Assembly (NCBI GenBank): GCA_002104535.1
Contig: NBOG01000005.1
Location: 1-64,000, forward strand
Reading direction: 5' to 3'
Source: Cognaticolwellia sediminilitoris
Lineage (GTDB): Bacteria; Pseudomonadota; Gammaproteobacteria; Enterobacterales; Alteromonadaceae
Length of the DNA stretch: 64,000 nucleotides
In this document: positions 47,830-57,288 of the stretch, one piece after another
Numbering within the stretch: position 1 is the stretch's first letter
Layout: each line of letters opens with the position of its first letter
Made by a program: the position numbers and the translations under genes
The notes under the pieces: generated by a model
The model's input: only the letters and a program-made list of their open reading frames with translations
What the model was told of the DNA's origin: nothing
Databases searched by the model: none

Positions 47830-49047
47830 TTATTCCCCTGAATCGTTATCATTAAGTGCGACTTGTGACTCACTTTCTGCAACATCAGATTCTTCATCAA
47901 TTTTCTTTTGCGACTTGTCAGTGATCAAAGCCAACTTCATGCCATCAACAGGGTAATCAAGTGCCGAAACTATCAATCGGTCGCCCTCAGTCAAACCACT
48001 TGAGATAATAACGTTTTGGCCATCTTGGCGAACAATTTTCACTTCAGAATAATGTAATTTTGAATCACTGTCTAAAAGTGCGACACGACTATTCTGAACT
48101 AAATATCGTGGGACACTAGCCGCTTGAGCAACTTCAAGACCGACAATATTAGCGGTAACATAAGAGCCAAATCGTAAAGGTGTAACATTATTATTTTCTA
48201 ATAAAGCATAAGGGTCGTTGATCTCAGCCACTAAATAATTCATACGACTTTTACTATCGATCACACCTTCATTTCGAATGATTTTTGCTGGCCAAATTGT
48301 TTCAATGCCAGCGAAGGTACCACTCAAATCAACATCAGCACCTTCACCCTGTTCAATGAGAAATTCCAATTGATTATCAGCAACAGGTAACCGAACTTCT
48401 GCTATTGCTGTGCCCAATAATTTTCCAACCATACTGCCAGTACCTACAAATGATCCTAAGCCAACATTGCGACTATCGATCATGGCATCATAAGGAGCTC
48501 TAATTTCAGTACGCTCTAAGTTACGTTTCGCGCGTAAAATGGCTGCTTGTGCAGATTTAACTCGAGCTATTTCTTGAGCTAATTGCGGCTTACGTAGACT
48601 TAACTCTGTAGGCGAAGTGTCTGTTATTTGTTTCCACTCACGCTCGGCTACGACACCTTGCGCACGTTCTTTCTCTAATGAAGCACGCGCGGATGCCATT
48701 GTTGCTTCAGCGTCAATCAATGCTGCTTCGTAATCGTTAGGGTCAATACGCGCTAATAATTGACCTTGTTTAACAAAGCCACCACGAACAAAGGTAGGTG
48801 ACAACTCAACAATTTGACCACTAACTTGCGCGACAAGCTCAGTCTCATACTTAGGCTTAACAACACCATAGGAGTCTACCGTTAAGATCAACGGTTCAAG
48901 TGCAATAGATTCAACGGCTACGATTGGGGTATTGTCTACTTCATCCTTCTTTTCAGGTGGTTTTTTCATACTTGAAAAAAGAAAGTTAATTAAAATACCT
49001 GCAATGAGTATGGCTAAAGGTATAAATATTTGTTTTTTCCGTGTCAC
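47830..49047 (-). CDS. RND efflux periplasmic adaptor subunit
   Basis: Membrane-fusion protein of 405 residues, partner of the pump encoded 2 bases downstream. An N-terminal membrane anchor (IFIPLAILIAGILINFLF) is followed by a lipoyl-like half (ELVAQVSGQIVELSPTFVRGGFVKQGQLLARID), a helical hairpin at about residues 115-180, and beta-barrel and membrane-proximal domains. The acidic C-terminal tail (DEESDVAESES) is unusual but probably disordered. It is the first gene of the pair, divergent from the terB-like gene. No TetR- or LysR-type regulator lies beside it. Confidence 0.92.
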   Translation of the reverse strand: MTRKKQIFIPLAILIAGILINFLFSSMKKPPEKKDEVDNTPIVAVESIALEPLILTVDSYGVVKPKYETELVAQVSGQIVELSPTFVRGGFVKQGQLLARIDPNDYEAALIDAEATMASARASLEKERAQGVVAEREWKQITDTSPTELSLRKPQLAQEIARVKSAQAAILRAKRNLERTEIRAPYDAMIDSRNVGLGSFVGTGSMVGKLLGTAIAEVRLPVADNQLEFLIEQGEGADVDLSGTFAGIETIWPAKIIRNEGVIDSKSRMNYLVAEINDPYALLENNNVTPLRFGSYVTANIVGLEVAQAASVPRYLVQNSRVALLDSDSKLHYSEVKIVRQDGQNVIISSGLTEGDRLIVSALDYPVDGMKLALITDKSQKKIDEESDVAESESQVALNDNDSGE

Positions 49048-49463
49048 AGTGACGTCCTCATAGAGAATATATTTTGGTTATTTTTAGTCTAATTGTAGTT
49101 AGGATACCTAAATATCTGCCTACAAAAACTAACAAAGTTGTAAATGGTTATTACAAAATTCGCGCCGCTTTTATACCAAGCTTTATTTTTAATCAAAAAT
49201 CCATATATAACAAGTAATTAGCTAATTTAATTTTAATGTCACGATCAATACGCTAAAAATAAAATGTTTAATTTTATTAGTAATTTAGCTTTTTTCACTA
49301 AATAATTAATTTTTTACTAAATTTTTTCGTCGATTTAGCCATGAAATAAAATATCGAGATAACAATACTTCTCTGAGAAATATTTCAGAAAATATTAAAT
49401 ACTGTTTGCGCTTGCGCAGAAAAATAAAAGCCCTAATATGAACGTTCTTATGTGAGGTGAATT
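49048..49463. other. Divergent AT-rich region between the adaptor and terB-like genes
   Basis: A 416-base, very AT-rich gap with T- and A-tracts. It must hold the promoters of the RND pair and the terB-like gene. Small palindromes occur, GAAATATTTC near 49377 and TGCGC-TT-GCGCA at 49407-49418, the latter about 45 bases before the terB start. I could not place reliable -35 and -10 boxes and see no gene. Confidence 0.5.
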
Positions 49464-49907
49464 ATGTTATCAAAAATTAATGCGTTTTTTCAGTCACTCG
49501 CTGAAGATAATAGTCAGCCTGCGAATGAAATTAGTTTAGAAATCGCCTGTAGCGTCTTACTGTGTGAAGTAATGCTAGCAGATGGCCAACTAGATGATAC
49601 TGAGCGTGAAAAACTTAATAGTATCCTCTTACAACAATTCCACCTTACTGAAGTTGAAGTCAAAGATATTATCAAGCGCTCGTTAACACTTTGTGAAAAT
49701 GCTACAGACTTTTATCAATTTACTTCAAAAATTAATGAAAACTACAGCACAGAGCAACGGATAAAAATGCTAGACCTGCTATGGAAAGTGGCTTATGCCG
49801 ATGGTGAACTTGCTAGTATTGAAGAACATATTATTCGGAAAATTGCTGATTTATTACATTTACGGCACAGCGAATATATTCAAACTAAATTAAATAACCA
49901 GCCTTAA
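49464..49907 (+). CDS. TerB family protein
   Basis: A 147-residue all-helical protein of the TerB type (tellurite-resistance-associated). The repeated metal-binding-like blocks EVMLADGQLDDTEREKL and KVAYADGELASIEEHIIRKIADLL are the signature. TerB is associated with membrane stress and metal sensing, but single-gene copies such as this, without terC or terD neighbours, are of unknown role. No signal peptide. It is followed 122 bases later by a cvfB-like gene on the same strand. Confidence 0.88.
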   Translation: MLSKINAFFQSLAEDNSQPANEISLEIACSVLLCEVMLADGQLDDTEREKLNSILLQQFHLTEVEVKDIIKRSLTLCENATDFYQFTSKINENYSTEQRIKMLDLLWKVAYADGELASIEEHIIRKIADLLHLRHSEYIQTKLNNQP

Positions 49908-50029
49908 AAAACAAATACGGGTTCTAAGTTTTAAGTTAGCAATAGTGTTGTGTAACTGCATAGAGTTAGTATTAACTTATCTTCAAATCGGTTATTATAG
50001 CCGCAAGTTAACTGACTCCAAGAATCAAC

Positions 50030-50860
50030 ATGGCAAGCATCGGCAAATATAACACTCTTCCTGTAGTAGCAATTACTGACAATGGCGCATATTTAAATGC
50101 AGACGAACTAGGCGAAATTTTATTGCCTAATCGATTTGTTCCACAAGACTGTGAAGTTGGCAGCGAAATTAAAGTTTTCATTTATGCTGATACGGCCGAT
50201 AGAATCGTCGCTACAACAGAAAAACCACTTGCCGAAGTAGACCAATTCGCGTCATTAAAAGTAAGCCAAGTGAATAAAATGGGCGCTTTTCTTGATTGGG
50301 GATTACCTAAAGATTTACTCGTACCTTATAACCAACAGCACAGTGAAATGGAAGTTGGTAAATATTACCTAGTTGGAATATTCCTAGATTTAAAGACCGA
50401 CCGTTTAGTTGCCTCAAGCAAACTCGACAAATTTATCGATATTTGGCCTGCTGAGTATCAAAAGTGGGATAAAGTAAAGCTGACGATTGCCACAAAAACT
50501 GATTTGGGCTTTAAAGCTATTATCAACGATCTGCACTGGGGTTTACTTTACGACAATGAGATTTTTAAGCCTTTACGTACTGGTAAAAAAATAACAGGTT
50601 ATATTAAGCAAGTGCGTGAAGATGGCCGTATTGATTTGTCATTAACGCGCCCTGGTGAAGGTAAAGTTAAAGATTTTAGCGACATTTTATTAGCACATAT
50701 TGCTGAAAATGACGGTTTTAGTCCATTACATGACAAAAGTGACCCAGAATTAATAAAGCGCATATTAGGCGTCAGTAAAAAAACCTTTAAAGCTACCGTT
50801 GGTAATTTAATGAAAAAAGGTAAAATTACTATTGAAGCTAATGGTATCAGACTAAAATAG
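50030..50860 (+). CDS. CvfB/YitL-like S1 RNA-binding protein
   Basis: A 276-residue protein with tandem S1 domains followed by a winged helix. The first part (LPVVAITDNGAYLNADELGEILLPNRFVP) and the second (ASLKVSQVNKMGAFLDWGLPKDLLVP) are S1-like. A third region has GFKAIINDLHWGLLYDNEIF and GYIKQVREDGRIDLSLTRPG. The C-terminal winged helix includes LGVSKKTFKATVGNLMKKGKI. CvfB homologues bind RNA and affect virulence gene expression in Staphylococcus; the role in gammaproteobacteria is unclear. It is monocistronic with its own terminator. Confidence 0.9.
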   Translation: MASIGKYNTLPVVAITDNGAYLNADELGEILLPNRFVPQDCEVGSEIKVFIYADTADRIVATTEKPLAEVDQFASLKVSQVNKMGAFLDWGLPKDLLVPYNQQHSEMEVGKYYLVGIFLDLKTDRLVASSKLDKFIDIWPAEYQKWDKVKLTIATKTDLGFKAIINDLHWGLLYDNEIFKPLRTGKKITGYIKQVREDGRIDLSLTRPGEGKVKDFSDILLAHIAENDGFSPLHDKSDPELIKRILGVSKKTFKATVGNLMKKGKITIEANGIRLK

Positions 50861-50878
50861 CACCTCACTTTTAAACAA

Positions 50879-50900
50879 TAAAAGCCCGTTAGGGCTTTTA
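50879..50900 (+). terminator. Terminator of the cvfB-like gene
   Basis: TAAAAGCCC and GGGCTTTTA arms of 9 bp enclose GTTA and are followed by TTTTATTTTA. It stands about 20 bases after the cvfB-like stop. Confidence 0.85.
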
Positions 50901-50933
50901 TTTTATCTGGTGAAAAACAGCTAAACCTAAGTA

Positions 50934-52382
50934 CTATTGAGTACCACCAACGGTCATTTCATCAATTTTCAAAGTCGGTTGCCCAACCCCTACAGGAACG
51001 CTTTGGCCATCCTTACCACAGACACCAACGCCTGCATCTAGTTTCAAGTCATTGCCAACCATACTGACGTTCTGCATCGCTTCTGGCCCACTACCAATTA
51101 ATGTCGCGCCTTTAATCGGCGAGGTTATTTCACCATTTTCAATAAGGTATGCTTCTGAACTGGTAAAAACAAACTTACCTGAAGTTATATCAACTTGGCC
51201 ACCAGCAAAATTCGGTGCATAAATGCCCTTTTTCACAGACTTTATAATGTCTTCAGGTTTATGCTCACCTGCTAACATATAAGTGTTGGTCATACGTGGC
51301 ATAGGTAAGTGAGCATATGATTCACGACGACCATTACCCGTCGGTTTAACGCCCATTAATCCAGCATTGTGTTTGTCTTGCATATAGCCTTTTAACACGC
51401 CTTTTTCGATCAAGACGTTATATTGCCCTGGCGTTCCTTCATCATCAATGCTGATAGAGCCTCGGCGATTTGCTATCGTGCCATCATCAACAATGGTACA
51501 TAAATCAGAGGTAACTTGTTCGCCAACTTTACCCGAGAATGCTGAAGAACCTTTGCGATTAAAGTCACCCTCCAATCCATGTCCTACTGCCTCATGCAAT
51601 AACACACCTGGCCAACCAGCACCAAGTACTACCGGCAATAACCCAGCAGGTGAATCAATAGCAACGAGGTTGACTAAAGCTTGACGAACGGCTTCTTCTG
51701 CATAGGCTAAGTAGCGGGGTTTGTTATTTTCTAACTCGAAGAAATAACTATAATCGGTGCGAGCACCACCGCCTGCACTAGCACGTTCTCGTTTGCCGTT
51801 TTCTTCAACTAAAACTGAGCAATTCAAACGCACCAAAGGTCTAATATCAGTTGCATAAGTGCCATCACTTGCCGCCACTAATATTTTCTCGTAAACACCT
51901 GACAAACCCACTATCACTTGTTTAACCCGCTTATCAACACTACGAGCATGCGCCTCTACTTCATGTAAAAGGGTTATTTTTTGCTCTTGTGCCAAACTTG
52001 CTAATGGATCATTGGCTTGATACAGCGCCGGGGTTTGCTGAATTTTTTTACCATCAAATACTTGAACTCGCGCCGATTTCTCAGCATTTGCGATACCTTT
52101 AGCGGCATCCGCGGCTTTTTTTAATGCTGTAGGTGAGATATCATCAGAATAAGCAAAACCAGTTTTTTCACCTGAAATAGCACGAACACCTACACCACGC
52201 TCAAGATTAAAAGAACCTTCTTTGACTATCCCATCTTCGAGCATCCATGATTCATGACTACTAGATTGAAAATATAAATCAGCTAAATCAACTTTACGCT
52301 GGAACATACTATCCAGCGTATCCATTAGCATGCTTTGATCAATTTCACTATCGGCTAAGAGTTCTCTCTCAACATTATTCAT
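50934..52382 (-). CDS. tldD: Metalloprotease TldD
   Basis: One subunit of the TldD/TldE protease, which degrades unfolded peptides and trims some modified peptides. The zinc motif HExxxH is His263-Glu264-A-V-G-His268 ([13 protein letters not shown]), with the catalytic Glu in place. At 482 residues it equals the E. coli protein. The partner TldE (PmbA) is not in this window. It starts 8 bases before the nitrilase stop and ends the mre-rng-yhdP run. Confidence 0.96.
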   Translation of the reverse strand: MNNVERELLADSEIDQSMLMDTLDSMFQRKVDLADLYFQSSSHESWMLEDGIVKEGSFNLERGVGVRAISGEKTGFAYSDDISPTALKKAADAAKGIANAEKSARVQVFDGKKIQQTPALYQANDPLASLAQEQKITLLHEVEAHARSVDKRVKQVIVGLSGVYEKILVAASDGTYATDIRPLVRLNCSVLVEENGKRERASAGGGARTDYSYFFELENNKPRYLAYAEEAVRQALVNLVAIDSPAGLLPVVLGAGWPGVLLHEAVGHGLEGDFNRKGSSAFSGKVGEQVTSDLCTIVDDGTIANRRGSISIDDEGTPGQYNVLIEKGVLKGYMQDKHNAGLMGVKPTGNGRRESYAHLPMPRMTNTYMLAGEHKPEDIIKSVKKGIYAPNFAGGQVDITSGKFVFTSSEAYLIENGEITSPIKGATLIGSGPEAMQNVSMVGNDLKLDAGVGVCGKDGQSVPVGVGQPTLKIDEMTVGGTQ

Positions 52383-53235
52383 ACGACATCAACTTATTTT
52401 TAAAACGATTATGAGTAGCAACAGGCATAGCTTTACGCACGTTGAGTAATTCTTGTTCTTGGTAATCCGCAAAAATAATACCTTTACCGGTATCACGTTG
52501 CGCTAATATTTCACCCCATGGGCTAATAATCATACTATGGCCCCAAGTTTCTCGACCATTTTCATGCACACCTTCTTGGCCTGCTGCGATAATATAGACT
52601 TGATTTTCAATGGCGCGAGCTTGTAATAATGTTTGCCAGTGTGCCGTTCCAGTAACACGGGTAAAGGCGCTTGGCACAGTAATAATTTTCGCACCTTGAT
52701 GGCATAACTGCCTAAATAACTCAGGAAAACGTAAATCATAACAAATTGTCAAACCAACATTGGTACCCTTTACATTAACTACGCTAACACGATTACCAGC
52801 TTTAACATAACGTGATTCACAGTAATTTTTTCCATTGTCTTGCACAACAACATCAAACAAATGAATTTTATCATAGTCACCTAATTCCACACCCTGTGGC
52901 GAAAATACAATGCAACTATTGGTGAATTTATCACGCTGTTCGGTTAACACAGGAATACTCCCTGCCACTAAATAGACGTTATATTTTAATGCTAATTTTG
53001 CTAAACGTTTTTGTAGTCCATGATTTTTCTGGTTTTCTTGTGCCAATGACAACTGTGCTTTATCTTGACCACCAAAAAACAAACAACATTCTGGTAACAA
53101 GACTAACTGCTGTTGTGCTGGCTCTAATGTCGCTAATTGCAGCTCAATGTCCGCGATATTATCGTCAACATTAGTGTTTGAAGACATTTGTATTGCGCAA
53201 AGTTGTAAAGGTTTATCAGTCACGTCATTAGCCAT
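52375..53235 (-). CDS. Carbon-nitrogen hydrolase (nitrilase superfamily, Nit1-like)
   Basis: A 286-residue amidase-type enzyme. The Glu-Lys-Cys catalytic triad is Glu49 in LLPECCLFF, Lys123 in [10 protein letters not shown] and Cys165 in [12 protein letters not shown]. The DLRFPE and HLFDV pattern is that of the Nit1/deaminated glutathione amidase group, which removes a damaged glutathione product. It overlaps yhdP and tldD by 8 bases on each side, so the three are translationally coupled. That coupling is a common gene arrangement rather than evidence of one pathway. Confidence 0.9.
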   Translation of the reverse strand: MANDVTDKPLQLCAIQMSSNTNVDDNIADIELQLATLEPAQQQLVLLPECCLFFGGQDKAQLSLAQENQKNHGLQKRLAKLALKYNVYLVAGSIPVLTEQRDKFTNSCIVFSPQGVELGDYDKIHLFDVVVQDNGKNYCESRYVKAGNRVSVVNVKGTNVGLTICYDLRFPELFRQLCHQGAKIITVPSAFTRVTGTAHWQTLLQARAIENQVYIIAAGQEGVHENGRETWGHSMIISPWGEILAQRDTGKGIIFADYQEQELLNVRKAMPVATHNRFKNKLMSYE

Positions 53236-56200
53236 TAAAGTTATCTTTTACATCCGGTGCCTTTTTGTTCTGATCTTCAGCAGAAGTATCGGGCAAATTT
53301 TCAGGCTCGGCATCCACAATCTTTGGAGGCGTTGAACGACCGACACTAATATTTTTATTCTTTCGACTAACTTGTTTAAATTGTGGATCATCTAAATTAC
53401 CAGTCACTTCGAAATTCATTTCTGCGATAACTGACGAAGTGATCACTTCATCGAGCGCCATACCGGCTAAAAAGGTCACAGGGTTCAGTGTCGCGATCCA
53501 AGCTAATACAGGCAAACTAGAGGTCAAATTCGGTTTGTAAGACATACGATAGTCAAGCTCACCATTATTTAAATTCGTATTGCCGACAATAGCTAAATCC
53601 CCTGCGGTACCTTTCATGAAAATATTATCGGTATACGCCACTCCATCCTTAACGGTAAAGTCACCTTTAAGCTCTCGATAAAACATGCCATCACTAAAAA
53701 TATCTCGAAAGTCGAAACTTAATTTACGCACCAACGACTGCAAACTTAAGAAAGATAGAAGTCGTACGCCCTTATCATCTATATCCGCTAAATATCCATC
53801 ATCAAAATCTGTTGAAAGCTCGCCGTTTAAACTAACAGTACTAAAATCGTGCGGGCCTCCTTGCCAATTCATATCATAATTAATTTCAACACCACTATCT
53901 TTGATAATGGAAGCAAAACCTAAGCTTTCAACTTCACTAGCAACATTATCAGCTAACAAAGTCCCTGTGATACGCGTATTCGAAATTGCAGCATCTTGAT
54001 GCCATCGTGCGTCAAATGTAAGCTTATTTTTCCCACGCTGCGCGATAAAATCTTTCATCACCATTGTGTGGTCAGGTTCTCGTGTTAGGGTGAAATTTAA
54101 TTTGCCAAAATCATACTGGCCATAGCGGCAACTTCCACAACTGACCTTTAGCGGTGGCAAGGCAGCGAACAACTCGGCATTGGCAACATCATCAATAACC
54201 TCAACAATCTCCGGCTCCTCGTTATTATTAACTAAGGAATCAGCCGTTACTGCTATTTGCTCTGTACTGTTTGCTTCCTGAGTTTGCGACCCTTTTAAAT
54301 GGATAAAGTCTGCATCAATAGCAATTCCCTGTTTATGCCAATCAGGATAAAATTTAGCTGAACCCATTAACTCTTTAGCACTAATATTCAGTAGCCAACC
54401 ATCAGACTCAGGAGTGAAATCAAAGTTCGTTTGTTGAAAGTCTTGTCCATAAGCCAATAAATTATCAACTTTACCCTGAATGATATCAGGGGCTGACAAT
54501 AGGCTTGGTGATTCAATAACGACATTCTTGCCTTGTTGAATATCTTCAGGTTTTCCAGTATTGACTGTTGCTAAAATATCTAATACTAAAGGTTGCCATT
54601 GCTCATAATCCGCTTTTTCTAACTCCGCGGTAATATGAAACCCCGTCGTAGGTAGCCATGATTGCTGCTTGCCTAAAACCAAATGTGCTAATGAAAATTG
54701 TGTTTCTTGGTGATCAAGTAAACCATGGAAACTCACTTTATTATCAACTCTAGCATTGATGGTACTGCTTAATTCATTTCCAAATGCATGAATATTAACA
54801 GCGGCTAATGCACCGGTATTTTTGTTAAACGGTTCAGGTAAAAATAACTCGAGCGTCTCAAGGTTAGAGTTAATTTGATAATCATAAGTAAAATCATCGT
54901 CACTAATATTAAGTGATAATAACCCTTGCCAGATTAAGTCACCATTCGCATATTGAGTTAACTGTTTAGGTAATTGATCTTGCCAGTGCTTATTTTGCCA
55001 CGCCGCTTTTGTTGTAATACTGACATTATAAAAATCTATTTTTTGTTGCGCTTTAACGTCAAGCGTCAACGGCATACCACGCCAATCTAATTTGATGTCT
55101 GAAACTAGAATCTCATCATTTTTATATGCTAAGCGTCCGTTAACACGCTTAAACTCCATCTCAGGAGCCTTCAAAACCACTGAATTATTGTTAAAATCAA
55201 CAAAACCTTTAGCAATCACTAATTCAGGCTTATTTAGCGGTAACATTAAAGAAAATTCACCATTGATGGCATCAGTTACCATCACTTGCTCTAAAGTCAC
55301 GCCGACAGTGTCAAGCATCGGGCTATTATCCATTAACTCTTTTACGCGTTGCGGCTGTACTTGGTCAAAGCCCGCATCAACGGTTAATACTTGTTCACCC
55401 GCTAGATCAGCAATTGCCGCCTCTACGCCAGTAACATCAATGCCTGACAATGTGCCTTCCCGGCCAGTAATGAGCATACTATTATTGGTGAAATTGAGAT
55501 TAGCAGAGAAGTTTTGAATTGCTGGCCATTCAGAGTCAAACTTAAAAGTACTATTCGATAGTTCAGCGTCAACAACAAAAATCCCCTCATGGTGGTTAAA
55601 TGGAAATTGCTCTAGCGGGCCATTAAATAACACCAACGCTTGATTAATTTCTCCTTCAACAATCGCACTATTTAAATAATTAACAAGATCCTCACCCATC
55701 AATAAGTGTGGATAAAAATACTCTGCAAACTTGCCATCACCATGGCTAGCGCTTGCCAACAAAGCCATCGTTACTGGCTGGCTTTTAGCCTTATTAATTT
55801 CAATGTCTGCTTTAACATGCAATTTATCAGAAATAAAATCGATATCATGTACGGTAAATTGCCAACTTTCATCGCTGAAGCGCGCATTGAGTAAACTACT
55901 TAAACGAGTATAAGGGATCGGGTATTTAAAATGTTTATCAAAATCGAGCGCACCATCTATCGCAGTTAAGGATATTTGCAATTGGTCATTAAAATAAATT
56001 AACTCGCCACTGACATTATCAATGCCCGGTATTCCGTAACTAAAATGACTATTGATATCATTAAAGTCTGCTGTTACCGCTACACCTTTGGCATTTCGCT
56101 GAAAATGAATATCTTCAACTCTACCTTCGGCGCTCAGGTCAATTAGTAAGTTTTCTAATTCGACATTATCCAGTAATAAAGGCGATATTCCTTCAAAACT

Positions 56201-57241
56201 TGTTAACTCTAGACCATCTATATGGCCCTGAATATTTTCCCCTTCGACATTAGCCAGAAAAGATATTTTATTGGTTTCGTTGCCATTTCTTTTGATGGTT
56301 AAAGGTGAGGTTGCTACGCTATAAGCGATGTGATTTTGAGCTTGTATTTCAATATCACCGCCAATTATTTCAAATGTTTGTACTTGATTAAGGTGTTGCC
56401 AAGTGATTTCGTTATCGCCAAGCGCTAGTTGAATATGTTCTGGGGTGCCACTGCTAACAGTCAACCATGCATCGAAGTTTATCGCTGAATGGGTATTTGC
56501 ACCTTTAATAGCTAGAAATTGTCCTAACCAAGGGGTAATGTCAATTTCATTGGCTTCTAAATAGGCTTGACCACTAAAGTCATCAAACCTAGCGCCTTTA
56601 ACGTCTAATAAAACTTTTAAGTTATTTGAACTTAGGCCATCAACAATTACCGTACCATTGGCTCGATGTCGATCGTCTTCATTAACCCAAAACATTTCAT
56701 TAATGGTAAATGCTCGCACGCCAGCAACGGTATGGTAAAGCATATGGCTGTTTTTAATGGAAAAGCGTGAAATTTGTTCCAGTAATATTGACGTTAAAGA
56801 ATCGATTAATGCCGCACTATCGCTGTCATCACTCTGGTCTTTATCTGTTGAATTAGCCGTTGGGCTTTGTTGAAATGCTAATTCTGCACCTGAAATAACA
56901 AAATCTTGTGTTACTAATTTTCTAGCGCGAATACTGCGCCAAAAATCGACTTCTACCGCTAAGCTTTCAATAAAAATGTCACTTTCTTTGCTGGATAAAA
57001 GCTGTACGTTTTGTGCGATTAATGTTGGGCCATTTTTATGCCAGCCCATATTTAATTCACCTATGGAGATGTTACTGTTGTAGTTGGTATTGATGTAATC
57101 TTCGACATCTTGACGATAATTGTGTGCATAAGGCAAGAACAAGCGTAAGGTGCTAATCAACACGGCAAAAGCTACTAGCAATATTGCTAATAGTTTATAC
57201 AGCCGTTTAAGCCATGTATTTAAGACCGTTGAAACACTCAT
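53228..57241 (-). CDS. yhdP: YhdP family AsmA-like envelope protein
   Basis: A 1337-residue bridge-type protein of the AsmA-like family, which in E. coli (YhdP, with TamB and YdbH) carries phospholipids from inner to outer membrane. One N-terminal membrane anchor lies near residues 13-36 (YKLLAILLVAFAVLISTLRLF). The rest is periplasmic beta-rich sequence, with DUF3971-type and AsmA_2-like C-terminal segments (AGDLAIVGNTNLNNGELDYRM). A CGSC pair sits at 1035-1038. The C-terminal 50 residues are polar and Asp/Pro-rich. It is between rng and the nitrilase gene, as in many gammaproteobacteria. Confidence 0.9.
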   Translation of the reverse strand: MSVSTVLNTWLKRLYKLLAILLVAFAVLISTLRLFLPYAHNYRQDVEDYINTNYNSNISIGELNMGWHKNGPTLIAQNVQLLSSKESDIFIESLAVEVDFWRSIRARKLVTQDFVISGAELAFQQSPTANSTDKDQSDDSDSAALIDSLTSILLEQISRFSIKNSHMLYHTVAGVRAFTINEMFWVNEDDRHRANGTVIVDGLSSNNLKVLLDVKGARFDDFSGQAYLEANEIDITPWLGQFLAIKGANTHSAINFDAWLTVSSGTPEHIQLALGDNEITWQHLNQVQTFEIIGGDIEIQAQNHIAYSVATSPLTIKRNGNETNKISFLANVEGENIQGHIDGLELTSFEGISPLLLDNVELENLLIDLSAEGRVEDIHFQRNAKGVAVTADFNDINSHFSYGIPGIDNVSGELIYFNDQLQISLTAIDGALDFDKHFKYPIPYTRLSSLLNARFSDESWQFTVHDIDFISDKLHVKADIEINKAKSQPVTMALLASASHGDGKFAEYFYPHLLMGEDLVNYLNSAIVEGEINQALVLFNGPLEQFPFNHHEGIFVVDAELSNSTFKFDSEWPAIQNFSANLNFTNNSMLITGREGTLSGIDVTGVEAAIADLAGEQVLTVDAGFDQVQPQRVKELMDNSPMLDTVGVTLEQVMVTDAINGEFSLMLPLNKPELVIAKGFVDFNNNSVVLKAPEMEFKRVNGRLAYKNDEILVSDIKLDWRGMPLTLDVKAQQKIDFYNVSITTKAAWQNKHWQDQLPKQLTQYANGDLIWQGLLSLNISDDDFTYDYQINSNLETLELFLPEPFNKNTGALAAVNIHAFGNELSSTINARVDNKVSFHGLLDHQETQFSLAHLVLGKQQSWLPTTGFHITAELEKADYEQWQPLVLDILATVNTGKPEDIQQGKNVVIESPSLLSAPDIIQGKVDNLLAYGQDFQQTNFDFTPESDGWLLNISAKELMGSAKFYPDWHKQGIAIDADFIHLKGSQTQEANSTEQIAVTADSLVNNNEEPEIVEVIDDVANAELFAALPPLKVSCGSCRYGQYDFGKLNFTLTREPDHTMVMKDFIAQRGKNKLTFDARWHQDAAISNTRITGTLLADNVASEVESLGFASIIKDSGVEINYDMNWQGGPHDFSTVSLNGELSTDFDDGYLADIDDKGVRLLSFLSLQSLVRKLSFDFRDIFSDGMFYRELKGDFTVKDGVAYTDNIFMKGTAGDLAIVGNTNLNNGELDYRMSYKPNLTSSLPVLAWIATLNPVTFLAGMALDEVITSSVIAEMNFEVTGNLDDPQFKQVSRKNKNISVGRSTPPKIVDAEPENLPDTSAEDQNKKAPDVKDNFNG

Positions 57242-57288
57242 TAATATATTACCAATACACTTTATTCAATGATAAGAGACGAATAGCT

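Noticed and set aside
49464-49907. Tellurite-resistance operon
   Set aside because: Only a single terB-like gene is present. No terA, terC, terD or terZ neighbours.
55092-55517. 141-codon plus-strand open frame inside yhdP
   Set aside because: Antisense shadow within a long continuous gene. No promoter or motif supports it.
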